The notes: a model not told the origin generated them from the letters alone. Shown: positions 1 to 6,678, counted from the stretch's first letter. The stretch: 8,596 nucleotides of DNA from Clostridia bacterium (GCA_017547975.1 JAFYNU010000126.1:1-8596), one strand, 5' to 3'. Translations and numbers: made by a program.

Positions 1-1458
1 ATCGCTGTAGCTTGGGAACGCTTTGAAGCCAGGGAAGGCGAATTTGATACCCGGCTTGTGAAGGAGATCATCCGCAAAGCCCGGGAACAGGGTCTGAAGC
101 TGGTGTTCCTGTGGTTTGGTGCCTGGAAAAACGGCCACATGAAATACAGTCCGGAATGGGTAAAAACAGACCATAAGCGTTTTTGGCGCGTCCGCACCCA
201 TGACGGCTACCAGATCGCCAACCTTTCTTCTTTCTGTGAAGAAACCCACAAGGCCGATTGCCGTGCTTTCTGCAAACTGATGGAAACCATCCGTGAAGAA
301 GACGAAATCGAAAAGACCGTCCTTGCTGTACAGATTCAGAACGAGCTTGGCATTGTTGGCAGAACCGTCCGTGACTTTGGCGAAGTGGCACAGGCTGCAT
401 ACGAAGCCAATGTTCCCCAGGAAGTAATCGACGCCCTCAAATCCGGAAACGAATGCGACCAGATCGTGAGGGAATGGAAGGAGTGCGGTGCGGTTGAAAA
501 CGGCAACTGGTGGACTCTGTTCGGTCGCCGGGGCGACGAACTCCTGCAAACTTACAGCATGGCTTGCTACGTGGACAAAATGGCCGTTGCAGGCAAATCC
601 ATCTACAACGTCCCCATGTACACCAACGTATGGCAGCAGGGCGGTTTTGAGATTCCGGGAACCGATTACCCGTCGGGTGAGGCGGTCATGAAGAATCTTG
701 CCTTCTGGCGCTGGTTTGCACCCAATCTGGATATGATCTGCCCGGATGTTTACATTTCGGCACAGTCGCAGTTCCAGCGGATTTGCCATACCTATAACCG
801 GGACGATAATCCGCTCTACATCCCGGAGACCGGGGCAGGTATGCCGCACGCATTGGGAACCTACCGTGCGATCGCAGAAGACGGGTTGACCGGGGTTCAC
901 ATTTTTGGTGCCGAAAGCCTGCTGGACGAGAACTGGAATTTGAAGGAATCGGCTCGCCCGATGCACGAAAACTTCCAGTGCATGAATGCGATCGCGCCGC
1001 TCCTTGCCAAATACCGCGGAACCGACAAGATCCATGCCGTCATTCAGGAGGAGTTCGCCATGGATGCCAAAATCTATGCCGATGGCTGGCAGTTGCGTGC
1101 CGTCTTCGGTGATTATGCCCGCGGCGGCGACTACCGTCACGGTGCAAAACAGGATGCCTACACCAAGCGTGGCCGTGGCCTCGTCATCCAAACCGATAAG
1201 AATGAATTCTTCGTCTGCGGATCGGCCTTTACCCTGCAGTTCAGAACCAATCCTCACCTCACCCGGTACAAGGTCCCTCAGCAGGATTATCAGTTTGAAC
1301 ATGCACTCGACTACCTCCATGTGGAAGAGGGCCATTTCGATGCAGAGGGGAACTGGGTCGTGGACCGTATCCGCAACGGCGACCAGACCGACTTTGCCGT
1401 ATTCGTATATCCGGATAACGGCGCAGTCCGCGTCGTTCTGGAAGATATGCTGGATTGA
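1..1458 (+). CDS. GH35-type beta-galactosidase with DUF5597-like C-terminal domain (5' end outside window)
   Basis: Frame 1 is open from the first base, so the true start lies upstream; a GTG at position 58 is internal, not a start. The visible part is 485 residues ending in TGA. It is a retaining TIM-barrel glycosidase of clan GH-A: the likely acid/base is the Glu of QIQNELG (visible residue 115) and the likely nucleophile the Glu of YIPETGAG (residue 276). The early stretch LVFLWFGAWKNG with a following Tyr-Ser-Pro-x-Trp-Val is typical of GH35/GH42-like proteins carrying DUF5597. From about residue 330 on, GRGLVIQTDKNEFFVCGSAF matches the beta-rich DUF5597 tail. Family members usually exceed 500 residues, so perhaps 30-70 are missing. 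The likely role is hydrolysis of terminal beta-galactosides. Whether it carries a signal peptide cannot be seen. It is convergent with the glycyl radical enzyme gene and shares its terminator. Family assignment is strong; substrate is inferred. Confidence 0.85.
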   Translation: MAVAWERFEAREGEFDTRLVKEIIRKAREQGLKLVFLWFGAWKNGHMKYSPEWVKTDHKRFWRVRTHDGYQIANLSSFCEETHKADCRAFCKLMETIREEDEIEKTVLAVQIQNELGIVGRTVRDFGEVAQAAYEANVPQEVIDALKSGNECDQIVREWKECGAVENGNWWTLFGRRGDELLQTYSMACYVDKMAVAGKSIYNVPMYTNVWQQGGFEIPGTDYPSGEAVMKNLAFWRWFAPNLDMICPDVYISAQSQFQRICHTYNRDDNPLYIPETGAGMPHALGTYRAIAEDGLTGVHIFGAESLLDENWNLKESARPMHENFQCMNAIAPLLAKYRGTDKIHAVIQEEFAMDAKIYADGWQLRAVFGDYARGGDYRHGAKQDAYTKRGRGLVIQTDKNEFFVCGSAFTLQFRTNPHLTRYKVPQQDYQFEHALDYLHVEEGHFDAEGNWVVDRIRNGDQTDFAVFVYPDNGAVRVVLEDMLD

Positions 1459-1503
1459 TGCATCTGCGTTCTGCAGTTCTTTCCAATACATGAATGTCCA
1501 ACC

Positions 1504-1537
1504 AAAAAACAGCCGCCTGCTGGCGGCTGTTTGTTTT
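1504..1537. terminator. Bidirectional intrinsic terminator between convergent genes
   Basis: A perfect 10-bp stem (AACAGCCGCC at 1508-1517 with GGCGGCTGTT at 1522-1531) closes a TGCT loop. On the plus strand it is followed by TGTTTTT, and on the minus strand by a run of T (A-run at 1504-1509 on plus). It lies 46 bases after the stop of the GH35 gene and about 13 bases past the stop of the glycyl radical enzyme gene, so it can end transcription from both sides. Confidence 0.88.
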
Positions 1538-1549
1538 TGGGGGATCACT

Positions 1550-3682
1550 TTACACTCTTGTGCCCATCTGGCCGATGATCATGTCCTGCCACTCCTTGTT
1601 CAGGGTGACGAAGCGGGCGTTCCAACCGGAAACACGGACCGAAAGGTTCTGGTAATCTTCCGGATGCTTCTGGGCTTCCAAAAGCAGGGCGGTGTCGGCC
1701 ACGTCGGGCTGCATGAAATGCCCCCCAAGGGCCACAAAGCCCCGCATCAGGGCCACCAGGGAGGTGAGACCGGTCTCTCCCTCCACAGCGGAGGGCAGGA
1801 GCTTGATGTCCAGTGCCGCCCCGGAAACCGTGCGGTGGAGGTTGGATTTGGTGTAACTCTTGATAATGGCGGTGGCACCCTCCTTGTCGGTGCCGGGGGT
1901 GGGGGAGAAGTTGCCCGAAAGGATCTGGTGGGCACTCTTGCCAAAGGGGGTAGCCATCCGGGTGGGAGACCACTCGATCTGACGGCCAAAGGTGCTGACC
2001 CCGGCGGGGAAGCGGTAGCCGCAGGAGCCGTTGAGGGAATCGCACAGATCGGCGAAGTCGTTGATGATGCGGGAAGCAATCTCATCCACCTCGTCGTTGT
2101 CGTTGCCGAAGTAGACGTAGTGGCCCGCGGCATATTTGGCCATCAGGGGATCGTCCTCCCAGTTGGAGCGGAGGAGCTTCATCAGGTCAGGGAAGGTGAT
2201 CTTTTTGTCGTCAAATACCAGCTTTTTGATGGCGTACAGGCTGTTGACGCTGTCGGGCAGACCGCCGATGTGGGGGGAGACCACGTTGTATACCGGGCCG
2301 CCTTCAAAGTAGGAAAGTCCCTTTTCAATACATCCGCCCTCAAAAATCGAAACAATGGTGCAGGGGGTGGCGGGACGCCACTTCCAATCCTTGGTGGGGA
2401 CCCCTGTGGAAAGAAACGCCCGTTTTCGGTCGTCACCGATGGATTGAACCTGGATACGGATATCCCGAAGGAATGCCTGGTACAGACTTTCAAAATCAGG
2501 ATAATCTACCTCTTCATCATAGCCCTTCAGGGTTTTTTGCTGAAGAATAGCCAGAGAGTCGAATGGGGTGTAAATGAAGAAGGTTCTGCCGGGAATCTGT
2601 ACCTCCCAACAGCCGTCGTTGGCAAATTTGCGGGCCTCCCGAAGCTCGTAGCCATATTCCACCAGCGATTCGATGATCAAATCCTCATTGTAAACCGCAA
2701 GGGCACCGCCCCCAAGCCGCAGAACCTGGGCAATCCGGCGAAGGAGGGCTTCATCGGTATTTTGGTTCAGGCGCACCGTGGTGGGAAAATCGCTGATGCC
2801 GAATTCCTCCAGAATGTCAAGCACCAGGTAGGTGACCTGGTTTGTCACCTCGTTGCCATCCTCGTCCACGCCCGCCAGCAGGAGATTCTGGTAATGCTGG
2901 GCGTCGCCGCTGCCGTAATCCCCGCCGCAGATCCATTCGCACCCCTTGATGAAGAAGTGGGCCAGAATTTCCCGGGCTTCCTCCAGGGTCAGGATGCCGC
3001 GGGCAAGATCCTCTTTCAAATAGGGGCCAAGGAGCCAGTCGATGCGGCCAATGCCTGGCCAGTTGCCGCAATGCCGCACGAAGGCGAAGGTGAACCAAAG
3101 GCTTTGCACCGCTTCGTAAAAGCTTTCGGCGGGGGAGAAGGGGACTTTTTGCAGATTTTTGTAGGTTTCAGCGTATTCTGCCTTCCCTTCCAGGGCGTCA
3201 AGATAGCGCTTGCGGTAAATTCGGAAGCTTTCGAAGGACGCCATGCAGGAACGGAGGAATTCCTCCCGCTCGGTACCGGCGTACTTTTTGAGGGAGGCTT
3301 CGGTTTCGGCAATCAGGTGGTTGACACCCTTTTTGAGTACCGTTTCAAAATCGATGGTCAGGTGGCTCACCGAACTGCAGATGGCTTCCCCGCCGAAGGT
3401 GGCGGGAATCCGGTGGGAGATGGCAAGCCCCAGGGTGGCGGCGCCCGAAAGGCGCTCCCCGTCACAAATGCGGATGGGGGCATCGGTGACGATCTTGCGG
3501 ATGGCAGCGTCATATTTTCCAAGGGGGGACAGGTTGGCAAAACCGGGGTAGTCATCCATGGCTACCGCCATGGTTCCCTTGGTCATCAGGCCGTATTTGT
3601 GGTTCAGGGAATCAAATGCAAAGCGCCGGGTAGCCTCCGAAAGGCGGACGGGGCGCTCTCCGTGGGTGGCGAAAAATTTCAT
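1550..3682 (-). CDS. Glycyl radical enzyme of the pyruvate formate-lyase superfamily, non-PFL type, unknown substrate
   Basis: A 710-residue cytoplasmic enzyme with the PFL-like domain over most of its length and a C-terminal glycine-radical domain. The radical site is Gly686 in RVSGWNARF, 24 residues from the C-terminus and followed by the usual FVxLxxEWQDxII. The thiyl-radical site is Cys358 in NDGCWEVQIPG, with Glu360 in the Cys-x-Glu position where eliminating GREs keep a general base. There is one Cys rather than the Cys-Cys pair of pyruvate formate-lyase, so it is not PflB. The usual GCVEP of choline lyase, glycerol/propanediol dehydratase and hydroxyproline dehydratase is replaced by GCWEVQIPG. 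Other family blocks are DFETVLKKG (about 111-119), KYAAGHYVYFGND (about 516-528) and NFSPTPGTDKEGATA (about 591-605). At 710 residues it is shorter than most dehydratase-type members (about 780-850). The ATG start is set by GAGGTGA just upstream. It is last in its operon, 15 bp after a small membrane-protein gene, and no activase lies nearby. The family is certain, the reaction unknown; the carbohydrate setting suggests a sugar-derived substrate. Confidence 0.93.
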   Translation of the reverse strand: MKFFATHGERPVRLSEATRRFAFDSLNHKYGLMTKGTMAVAMDDYPGFANLSPLGKYDAAIRKIVTDAPIRICDGERLSGAATLGLAISHRIPATFGGEAICSSVSHLTIDFETVLKKGVNHLIAETEASLKKYAGTEREEFLRSCMASFESFRIYRKRYLDALEGKAEYAETYKNLQKVPFSPAESFYEAVQSLWFTFAFVRHCGNWPGIGRIDWLLGPYLKEDLARGILTLEEAREILAHFFIKGCEWICGGDYGSGDAQHYQNLLLAGVDEDGNEVTNQVTYLVLDILEEFGISDFPTTVRLNQNTDEALLRRIAQVLRLGGGALAVYNEDLIIESLVEYGYELREARKFANDGCWEVQIPGRTFFIYTPFDSLAILQQKTLKGYDEEVDYPDFESLYQAFLRDIRIQVQSIGDDRKRAFLSTGVPTKDWKWRPATPCTIVSIFEGGCIEKGLSYFEGGPVYNVVSPHIGGLPDSVNSLYAIKKLVFDDKKITFPDLMKLLRSNWEDDPLMAKYAAGHYVYFGNDNDEVDEIASRIINDFADLCDSLNGSCGYRFPAGVSTFGRQIEWSPTRMATPFGKSAHQILSGNFSPTPGTDKEGATAIIKSYTKSNLHRTVSGAALDIKLLPSAVEGETGLTSLVALMRGFVALGGHFMQPDVADTALLLEAQKHPEDYQNLSVRVSGWNARFVTLNKEWQDMIIGQMGTRV

Positions 3683-3697
3683 ACAATCACCTCATCA

Positions 3698-3952
3698 TTA
3701 TCGAATGGCAGGCAAAATCCAAAGAAAGAAAGCAAGACCCAATCCAATCAGAAGGAGAAGAATACCAAGGCACCCAAGACAACTCCATCGCTTGGGACCG
3801 GAAGCATCCATGTTCGGCATCATATATTCGGACTCTGCATTCTGCTTGTCGGATTGGTTGATATCCGGGCCAAACCGTGCCAACCGGGGATCATCGGACT
3901 GGTTTTCTTTTTCACTTGGAATCCGGGGCTTTACTTCAAAATCATCGGGCAT
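3698..3952 (-). CDS. Small tail-anchored membrane protein, hypothetical
   Basis: I do not recognise a family. The product is 84 residues from the chosen ATG. The N-terminal about 55 residues are hydrophilic, charged and probably disordered. After Lys-Arg comes WSCLGCLGILLLLIGLG and a further hydrophobic stretch, giving one membrane segment of about 22 residues that ends almost at the C-terminus (LPAIR). The positive charges before the segment suggest a cytoplasmic N-terminal part, and two cysteines (Cys-x-x-Cys) sit at the membrane entry. An in-frame ATG 15 bases upstream (3967, 89 aa) is possible, but its only SD-like bases lie two bases away. The ATG at 3952 has GAGGG with an 8-base spacer and leaves a leader of about 26 bases from the predicted promoter, like the other genes here. 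It is followed after 15 bp by the glycyl radical enzyme gene, which suggests co-transcription. That it is a real gene is supported by the RBS, promoter and transmembrane pattern; its function is unknown. Confidence 0.7.
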   Translation of the reverse strand: MPDDFEVKPRIPSEKENQSDDPRLARFGPDINQSDKQNAESEYMMPNMDASGPKRWSCLGCLGILLLLIGLGLAFFLWILPAIR

Positions 3953-3965
3953 ACGAAAATCCCTC
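3953..3965 (-). promoter_or_regulatory. Ribosome binding site deciding the start of the small membrane protein
   Basis: GAGGG (minus strand, 3965-3961) is spaced 8 bases from the ATG at 3952. It overlaps the alternative upstream ATG at 3967, whose own AGG is only 2 bases away, too close for normal initiation. Confidence 0.5.
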
Positions 3966-3984
3966 ATTTCCTGAATTTGTGTCT

Positions 3985-4013
3985 ATAATATACCGGTCGG
4001 GGATACAAATCAA
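3985..4013 (-). promoter_or_regulatory. Sigma-70-like promoter for small membrane protein and glycyl radical enzyme
   Basis: On the minus strand, -35 TTGATT (4013-4008) and -10 TATTAT (3990-3985) are separated by exactly 17 bases. The -35 box overlaps the stop codon of the transporter gene. It would start transcription near 3978, giving a 26-base leader to the ATG at 3952. The spacer contains ACCGGT next to the -10. There is no terminator between the transporter and this promoter, so read-through from upstream is also possible. Confidence 0.6.
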
Positions 4014-5200
4014 GCTTTTTTCTCTGTGCGGGGCAGGGCGACGATCACACCGATGACCATCAAGCCCAACCACACCAGAATGAGATTCCCCCAACCGATG
4101 GCGCTTGCCGCATCGGCAAAGATCAAATTGGCGGCGGCCGCTGCCATGTAGCTCAGAAAATCCAAAAAGCCGGTGGCCGAGGAAACCATACCGGTGTCCC
4201 GCAGGCTGGGGCAATAGCGGCTCCATAGCATACAGGCCGCCCCGTTGGAGGACATGATTGCCAAAACCAGGCAAATGATATTGATGGCAGGCGGGGCCAC
4301 GAAGTAGGTTAACAGGAAGAAAATAACCGAACAGGAGAAAAACAGGAGGATGGTCTCGTCCATATCCTGACCAAGCCTCTCGTAGGTGTAGACCGCAATG
4401 AAGGTGGTGGCCGAAATCACCAGGGTGGCGGCGGTGAAAATGCCGGAGGAGGCCTTTAGAGAAAAGCCCAAATGCTGGGAAACATAGGTGGGAAGCCAGA
4501 ATACCACCGAGGTACGAACTACCCCCGTCAGGATGGAAATGAGAGAAAATTTGACGATACGGTGTTCGAAAAGAACCTTCAGGTTGCCGTGCGGTTCTTT
4601 TTTTGCCTTGTATTGACCATATTTGACGATGCCATTTTTCTCAAGCAGAGAGAAGGCAAAGACAACCACCAGCGACATCAGGAAAAGAACCATACTGCTG
4701 ACGTGGAAGGCTCCCTGCCAGGGCAGGAAGGAGGCAAGAAGACCTGCCGCCGGGGAACCGAAGAAGGACGCAAAGGTGTAACCCAGACTGCAACGGGTGG
4801 CATGAAGAGGTTCGGTGTTTTCCGAAACCACCTTGGTCATGGGTCCATAGATCATGGAAAGGAAGTAACCGTTACACCCATAGGCCACCATGGCGGCGGC
4901 GGGGGTGGCAGCGTAAAGCGAAAAGAGCAGATTCATGATGCCTGCCCCGGAAAGACCCAGGGAAATCATCCACTTGGCTTTGATTTTATCGCCGATGGCT
5001 CCGTTGACCAGCTGTCCCAGGGCATAACAAATAAAATACAGGGAGGAGACCTGACCAATGAAGCTTTCCCGAAAACCGTCCTCCACCATTTGGGGGGTAA
5101 CGGCACCAAGAAGGTTACGGGCGATATAGACGGCGAGATAGGATACCGAGCAGAGCATCCCGATGCGGATGGCATTTTGGGCGGCAGGGGAAATTTTCAT
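4010..5200 (-). CDS. MFS transporter resembling the organophosphate:phosphate antiporter branch
   Basis: A 396-residue integral membrane protein with about 12 hydrophobic segments in two halves, joined by a charged loop (about residues 187-215, YGQYKAKKEPHGNL). MFS motif A is seen as NGAIGDKIKAKW (about 66-77) after helix 2. Two features recall GlpT/UhpT: Arg28 in helix 1 (YIARNLLGAVTPQM) and Arg229 in VVRTSVVFWLPTYVSQ, where W-x-PTY matches the segment holding the second substrate-binding Arg of GlpT. This suggests an anionic or phosphorylated small substrate, but subfamily members also carry other solutes. AAGGAAG lies 7 bases before the ATG. It lies between the beta-helix gene and the small-protein/glycyl-radical pair on the same strand and has its own strong promoter. 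It is the only transporter visible, so it is the likely importer, or possibly a product exporter, for this pathway. The family is sure; the substrate is not. Confidence 0.88.
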   Translation of the reverse strand: MKISPAAQNAIRIGMLCSVSYLAVYIARNLLGAVTPQMVEDGFRESFIGQVSSLYFICYALGQLVNGAIGDKIKAKWMISLGLSGAGIMNLLFSLYAATPAAAMVAYGCNGYFLSMIYGPMTKVVSENTEPLHATRCSLGYTFASFFGSPAAGLLASFLPWQGAFHVSSMVLFLMSLVVVFAFSLLEKNGIVKYGQYKAKKEPHGNLKVLFEHRIVKFSLISILTGVVRTSVVFWLPTYVSQHLGFSLKASSGIFTAATLVISATTFIAVYTYERLGQDMDETILLFFSCSVIFFLLTYFVAPPAINIICLVLAIMSSNGAACMLWSRYCPSLRDTGMVSSATGFLDFLSYMAAAAANLIFADAASAIGWGNLILVWLGLMVIGVIVALPRTEKKA

Positions 5201-5234
5201 GACAGCGCTTCCTTTTGGTATAAATCAGAATTTC

Positions 5235-5263
5235 ATTTTACATCACACCGAACGTCATGTCAA
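5235..5263 (-). promoter_or_regulatory. Strong sigma-70-like promoter for the MFS transporter, with internal dyad
   Basis: On the minus strand, -35 TTGACA is perfect (5263-5258), the spacer is 17 bases, and -10 is TAAAAT (5240-5235). The expected leader is about 28 bases to the ATG at 5200. The spacer holds an imperfect dyad, ACATCAC and GTCATGT (5240-5246 and 5254-5260, one mismatch), which could be an operator. Confidence 0.7.
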
Positions 5264-5276
5264 GCCGGGGTGAAGC

Positions 5277-5304
5277 GGGTCCGGCTCTCGATAGGGCTGG
5301 ACCC
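5277..5304. repeat. Imperfect inverted repeat upstream of the transporter promoter
   Basis: GGGTCCGGC (5277-5285) pairs with GCTGGACCC (5296-5304) with one G-T mismatch and a 10-base loop. It lies 14 bp upstream of the -35 box of the transporter promoter and has no T-run on either strand, so it is not a typical terminator. It may be a protein site or a chance structure. Confidence 0.35.
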
Positions 5305-5314
5305 CGAAATCGGC

Positions 5315-5335
5315 AAAAAACCGTAGGGTTGACGG
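5315..5335 (-). terminator. Weak possible terminator after the beta-helix gene
   Basis: On the minus strand a 4-bp stem (CCGT/ACGG, 5335-5332 with 5324-5321) with a 7-base loop is followed by six T (5320-5315). The stem is short, so termination is probably partial. A second small hairpin (GCCGGA/TCCGGC, 5363-5345) spans the stop codon just before it and has no T-run. Confidence 0.3.
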
Positions 5336-5352
5336 GGAACAGAGGCCGGAGG

Positions 5353-6576
5353 TTACATCCGGCATTCCACAATCTCCCCGTCTCCCACGATCAGGGGATC
5401 TCCGTGGGGGTAGAGTGCGGAGGCATGGAGAGATTCGATGCGCCCCAGATTCACCAGCAAGGGCATGGGTTCTCCGGTGGTATTAGTGGTGGTGATGTCC
5501 TCCAGGATCATGCTTTCCACCGGGGTGTTGCGGCCAACGTACACCGTTTCCACAGGGGTGTCGGTTTCACGGCGGTGAACGCCCCGGATGGTCAAATTCC
5601 GTACCACCACGTCATCCTGCACCCAGATCAGGGGATAAACGTAGCTGGTGCCCTTCTGGTACACCTCGTATCTGGGTGCCTTGCGGGCATAGACGTTTTC
5701 AATGGTGATGGCGTCGTAGCCCAGAGCGGATTCGCCGGGGTAGTATTTCGAAAGGCCGATGCAATACTGGTAATAGCTGCCGTAGACGTTTTGGATGGTA
5801 ATATTGGAAACCAATTCGTCCACCGTCAGGAGCCGGACGGCGCTGTGGCAATCCTCGGCAAACAGACCGTCGATCAGCACGTTGGTGATGGGACCCCGGG
5901 ATCCTTCGTGGGCATTCAGGGCCACCAGATCGTCGTAGCAAGCCCCCTTCAGGTTGCGGATGACCCCGTCGCGGCAGTTGCCGTTGAAGTGGACCCCGTC
6001 CATATTCACCGCCACCGGGTTTCCGTAGTTGTAGTCGAAGGTGATGTCCTCAATGGTAAAGCCGCTCACCCGGTCGAAGGTGGCGCCGTAGTGTACTGGA
6101 TCCTTGAAGGTCATGTGGGCCAGACGGATGCCCCGAACGCAGTAGAAAAACATACCGTCCCCGGTGTAGCCCACGTTGCTAAAATCCTGCACCTGTTCGG
6201 GGTTGGGGATCTGGTTCATGTTGTTGAAGTTCCAAATGCCCCCGGTGATTTCGATTCCTTCCTCGTAAATATCCGGGGAGTAGGCGTTCACGTGGTGCCA
6301 CAGATGGCGGCACAGGGGATTGGCCCAATCGGGAAGCCTTTCGGCGTAATCGGGATGCAGAATATTGGTGACCATGGGACAGTTGGCCCCGTCCGCCAGC
6401 CGGATCTCGGCATAGCGGGGAAGGCGCAGGGCAAAGTGAGAGGGAAGCACCAGACTTTTTCCAATCAGATAGTGCTTTTTGGGGGCGGGGAGGACGAGCT
6501 CACAGCCGGCGCTGTCGATCATTTCCTGAATGGCCGGGGCATCATCGTGGATGCCGTCACCGTAGAGTGTATACAT
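5353..6576 (-). CDS. Right-handed beta-helix protein, GH28-like (pectin-lyase fold), cytoplasmic
   Basis: A 407-residue protein. The N-terminus YGDGIHDDAPAIQEMID (4-21) is the usual opening of GH28-related pectin-lyase-fold proteins. The rest is a series of short beta-coil repeats, such as GFTIEDITFDYNYG, GVIRNLKGACYDD, ITNVLIDGLFAED and ITIQNVYGSYYQ. Parts of the polygalacturonase active-site pattern are recognisable: NMDGVHFNG (191-199) in place of NTDG, and YDDLVALN (214-221) in place of the GDDC block. No GHG or RIK motif is seen; His244 and Arg248 in DCHSAVRLL are possible stand-ins. It has no signal peptide, so it would act in the cytoplasm on small oligosaccharides. The ATG at 6576 (AGGAGA, 8-base spacer) is preferred over the TTG one codon upstream. 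It is the first gene of the minus cluster and divergent from the GH2 gene. Hydrolase, lyase or epimerase activity cannot be settled from sequence; a link to uronic-acid or pectin-type sugars is an inference. Confidence 0.82.
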   Translation of the reverse strand: MYTLYGDGIHDDAPAIQEMIDSAGCELVLPAPKKHYLIGKSLVLPSHFALRLPRYAEIRLADGANCPMVTNILHPDYAERLPDWANPLCRHLWHHVNAYSPDIYEEGIEITGGIWNFNNMNQIPNPEQVQDFSNVGYTGDGMFFYCVRGIRLAHMTFKDPVHYGATFDRVSGFTIEDITFDYNYGNPVAVNMDGVHFNGNCRDGVIRNLKGACYDDLVALNAHEGSRGPITNVLIDGLFAEDCHSAVRLLTVDELVSNITIQNVYGSYYQYCIGLSKYYPGESALGYDAITIENVYARKAPRYEVYQKGTSYVYPLIWVQDDVVVRNLTIRGVHRRETDTPVETVYVGRNTPVESMILEDITTTNTTGEPMPLLVNLGRIESLHASALYPHGDPLIVGDGEIVECRM

Positions 6577-6615
6577 CAAAAAAGTCTCCTTTGTATTGTT
6601 TTAGGGTACACAGAC

Positions 6616-6644
6616 AATGTAACAGAAACCGGGCTAAATGTCAA
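6616..6644 (-). promoter_or_regulatory. Promoter for the beta-helix gene and minus-strand cluster
   Basis: On the minus strand, -35 TTGACA is perfect (6644-6639), the spacer is 17 bases, and -10 is TACATT (6621-6616). The leader to the ATG at 6576 is about 33 bases. The spacer contains CCCGGT, the left arm of a dyad shared with the divergent GH2 promoter. Confidence 0.6.
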
Positions 6645-6678
6645 AGGAAAAATGAAAAAAATTCTTGCATTTCCCGGT
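6628..6678. promoter_or_regulatory. Candidate shared operator: inverted arms spanning the divergent promoters
   Basis: ACCGGG-CT-AAATG (6628-6640) is the inverse of CATTT-CCCGGT (6668-6678) except for a two-base insertion. Each arm lies just downstream of the -35 box of one of the two divergent promoters, inside its spacer. Between them is an A-rich stretch of about 27 bases. This placement fits a regulator bound at both arms to control both directions, but no regulator gene is visible in the window. Confidence 0.4.

Noticed and set aside
1550..3682. Annotation of the radical enzyme as pyruvate formate-lyase (pflB)
   Set aside because: The adjacent Cys-Cys pair needed for pyruvate cleavage is missing; only one Cys followed by Trp-Glu is present, and the protein is about 50 residues shorter than PflB.
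986..3988. A 1000-codon plus-strand open frame
   Set aside because: It is codon-registered antisense to the glycyl radical enzyme, whose motifs are unmistakable. Its translation is a low-complexity Gly/Val/Ala-rich sequence with no family pattern, it begins inside the GH35 gene, and it crosses the convergent terminator.
3984..3989. A perfect TATAAT on the plus strand
   Set aside because: No plus-strand gene or RNA follows it. It results from the minus-strand -10 region overlapping the same AT-rich stretch.
4472..5326. A 284-codon plus-strand open frame
   Set aside because: It is antisense to the MFS transporter, whose membrane segments and motifs are clear. Its own translation is Gly/His/Lys-rich without a domain.
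5201..5352. A riboswitch or T-box leader before the transporter
   Set aside because: The predicted promoter leaves a leader of only about 28 bases, too short for a structured sensor; the inverted repeat lies upstream of the promoter, not in the transcript.
6577..6579. TTG start for the beta-helix gene
   Set aside because: The ATG in the next codon has a good SD spacing and is the more usual initiator; the difference is one residue.
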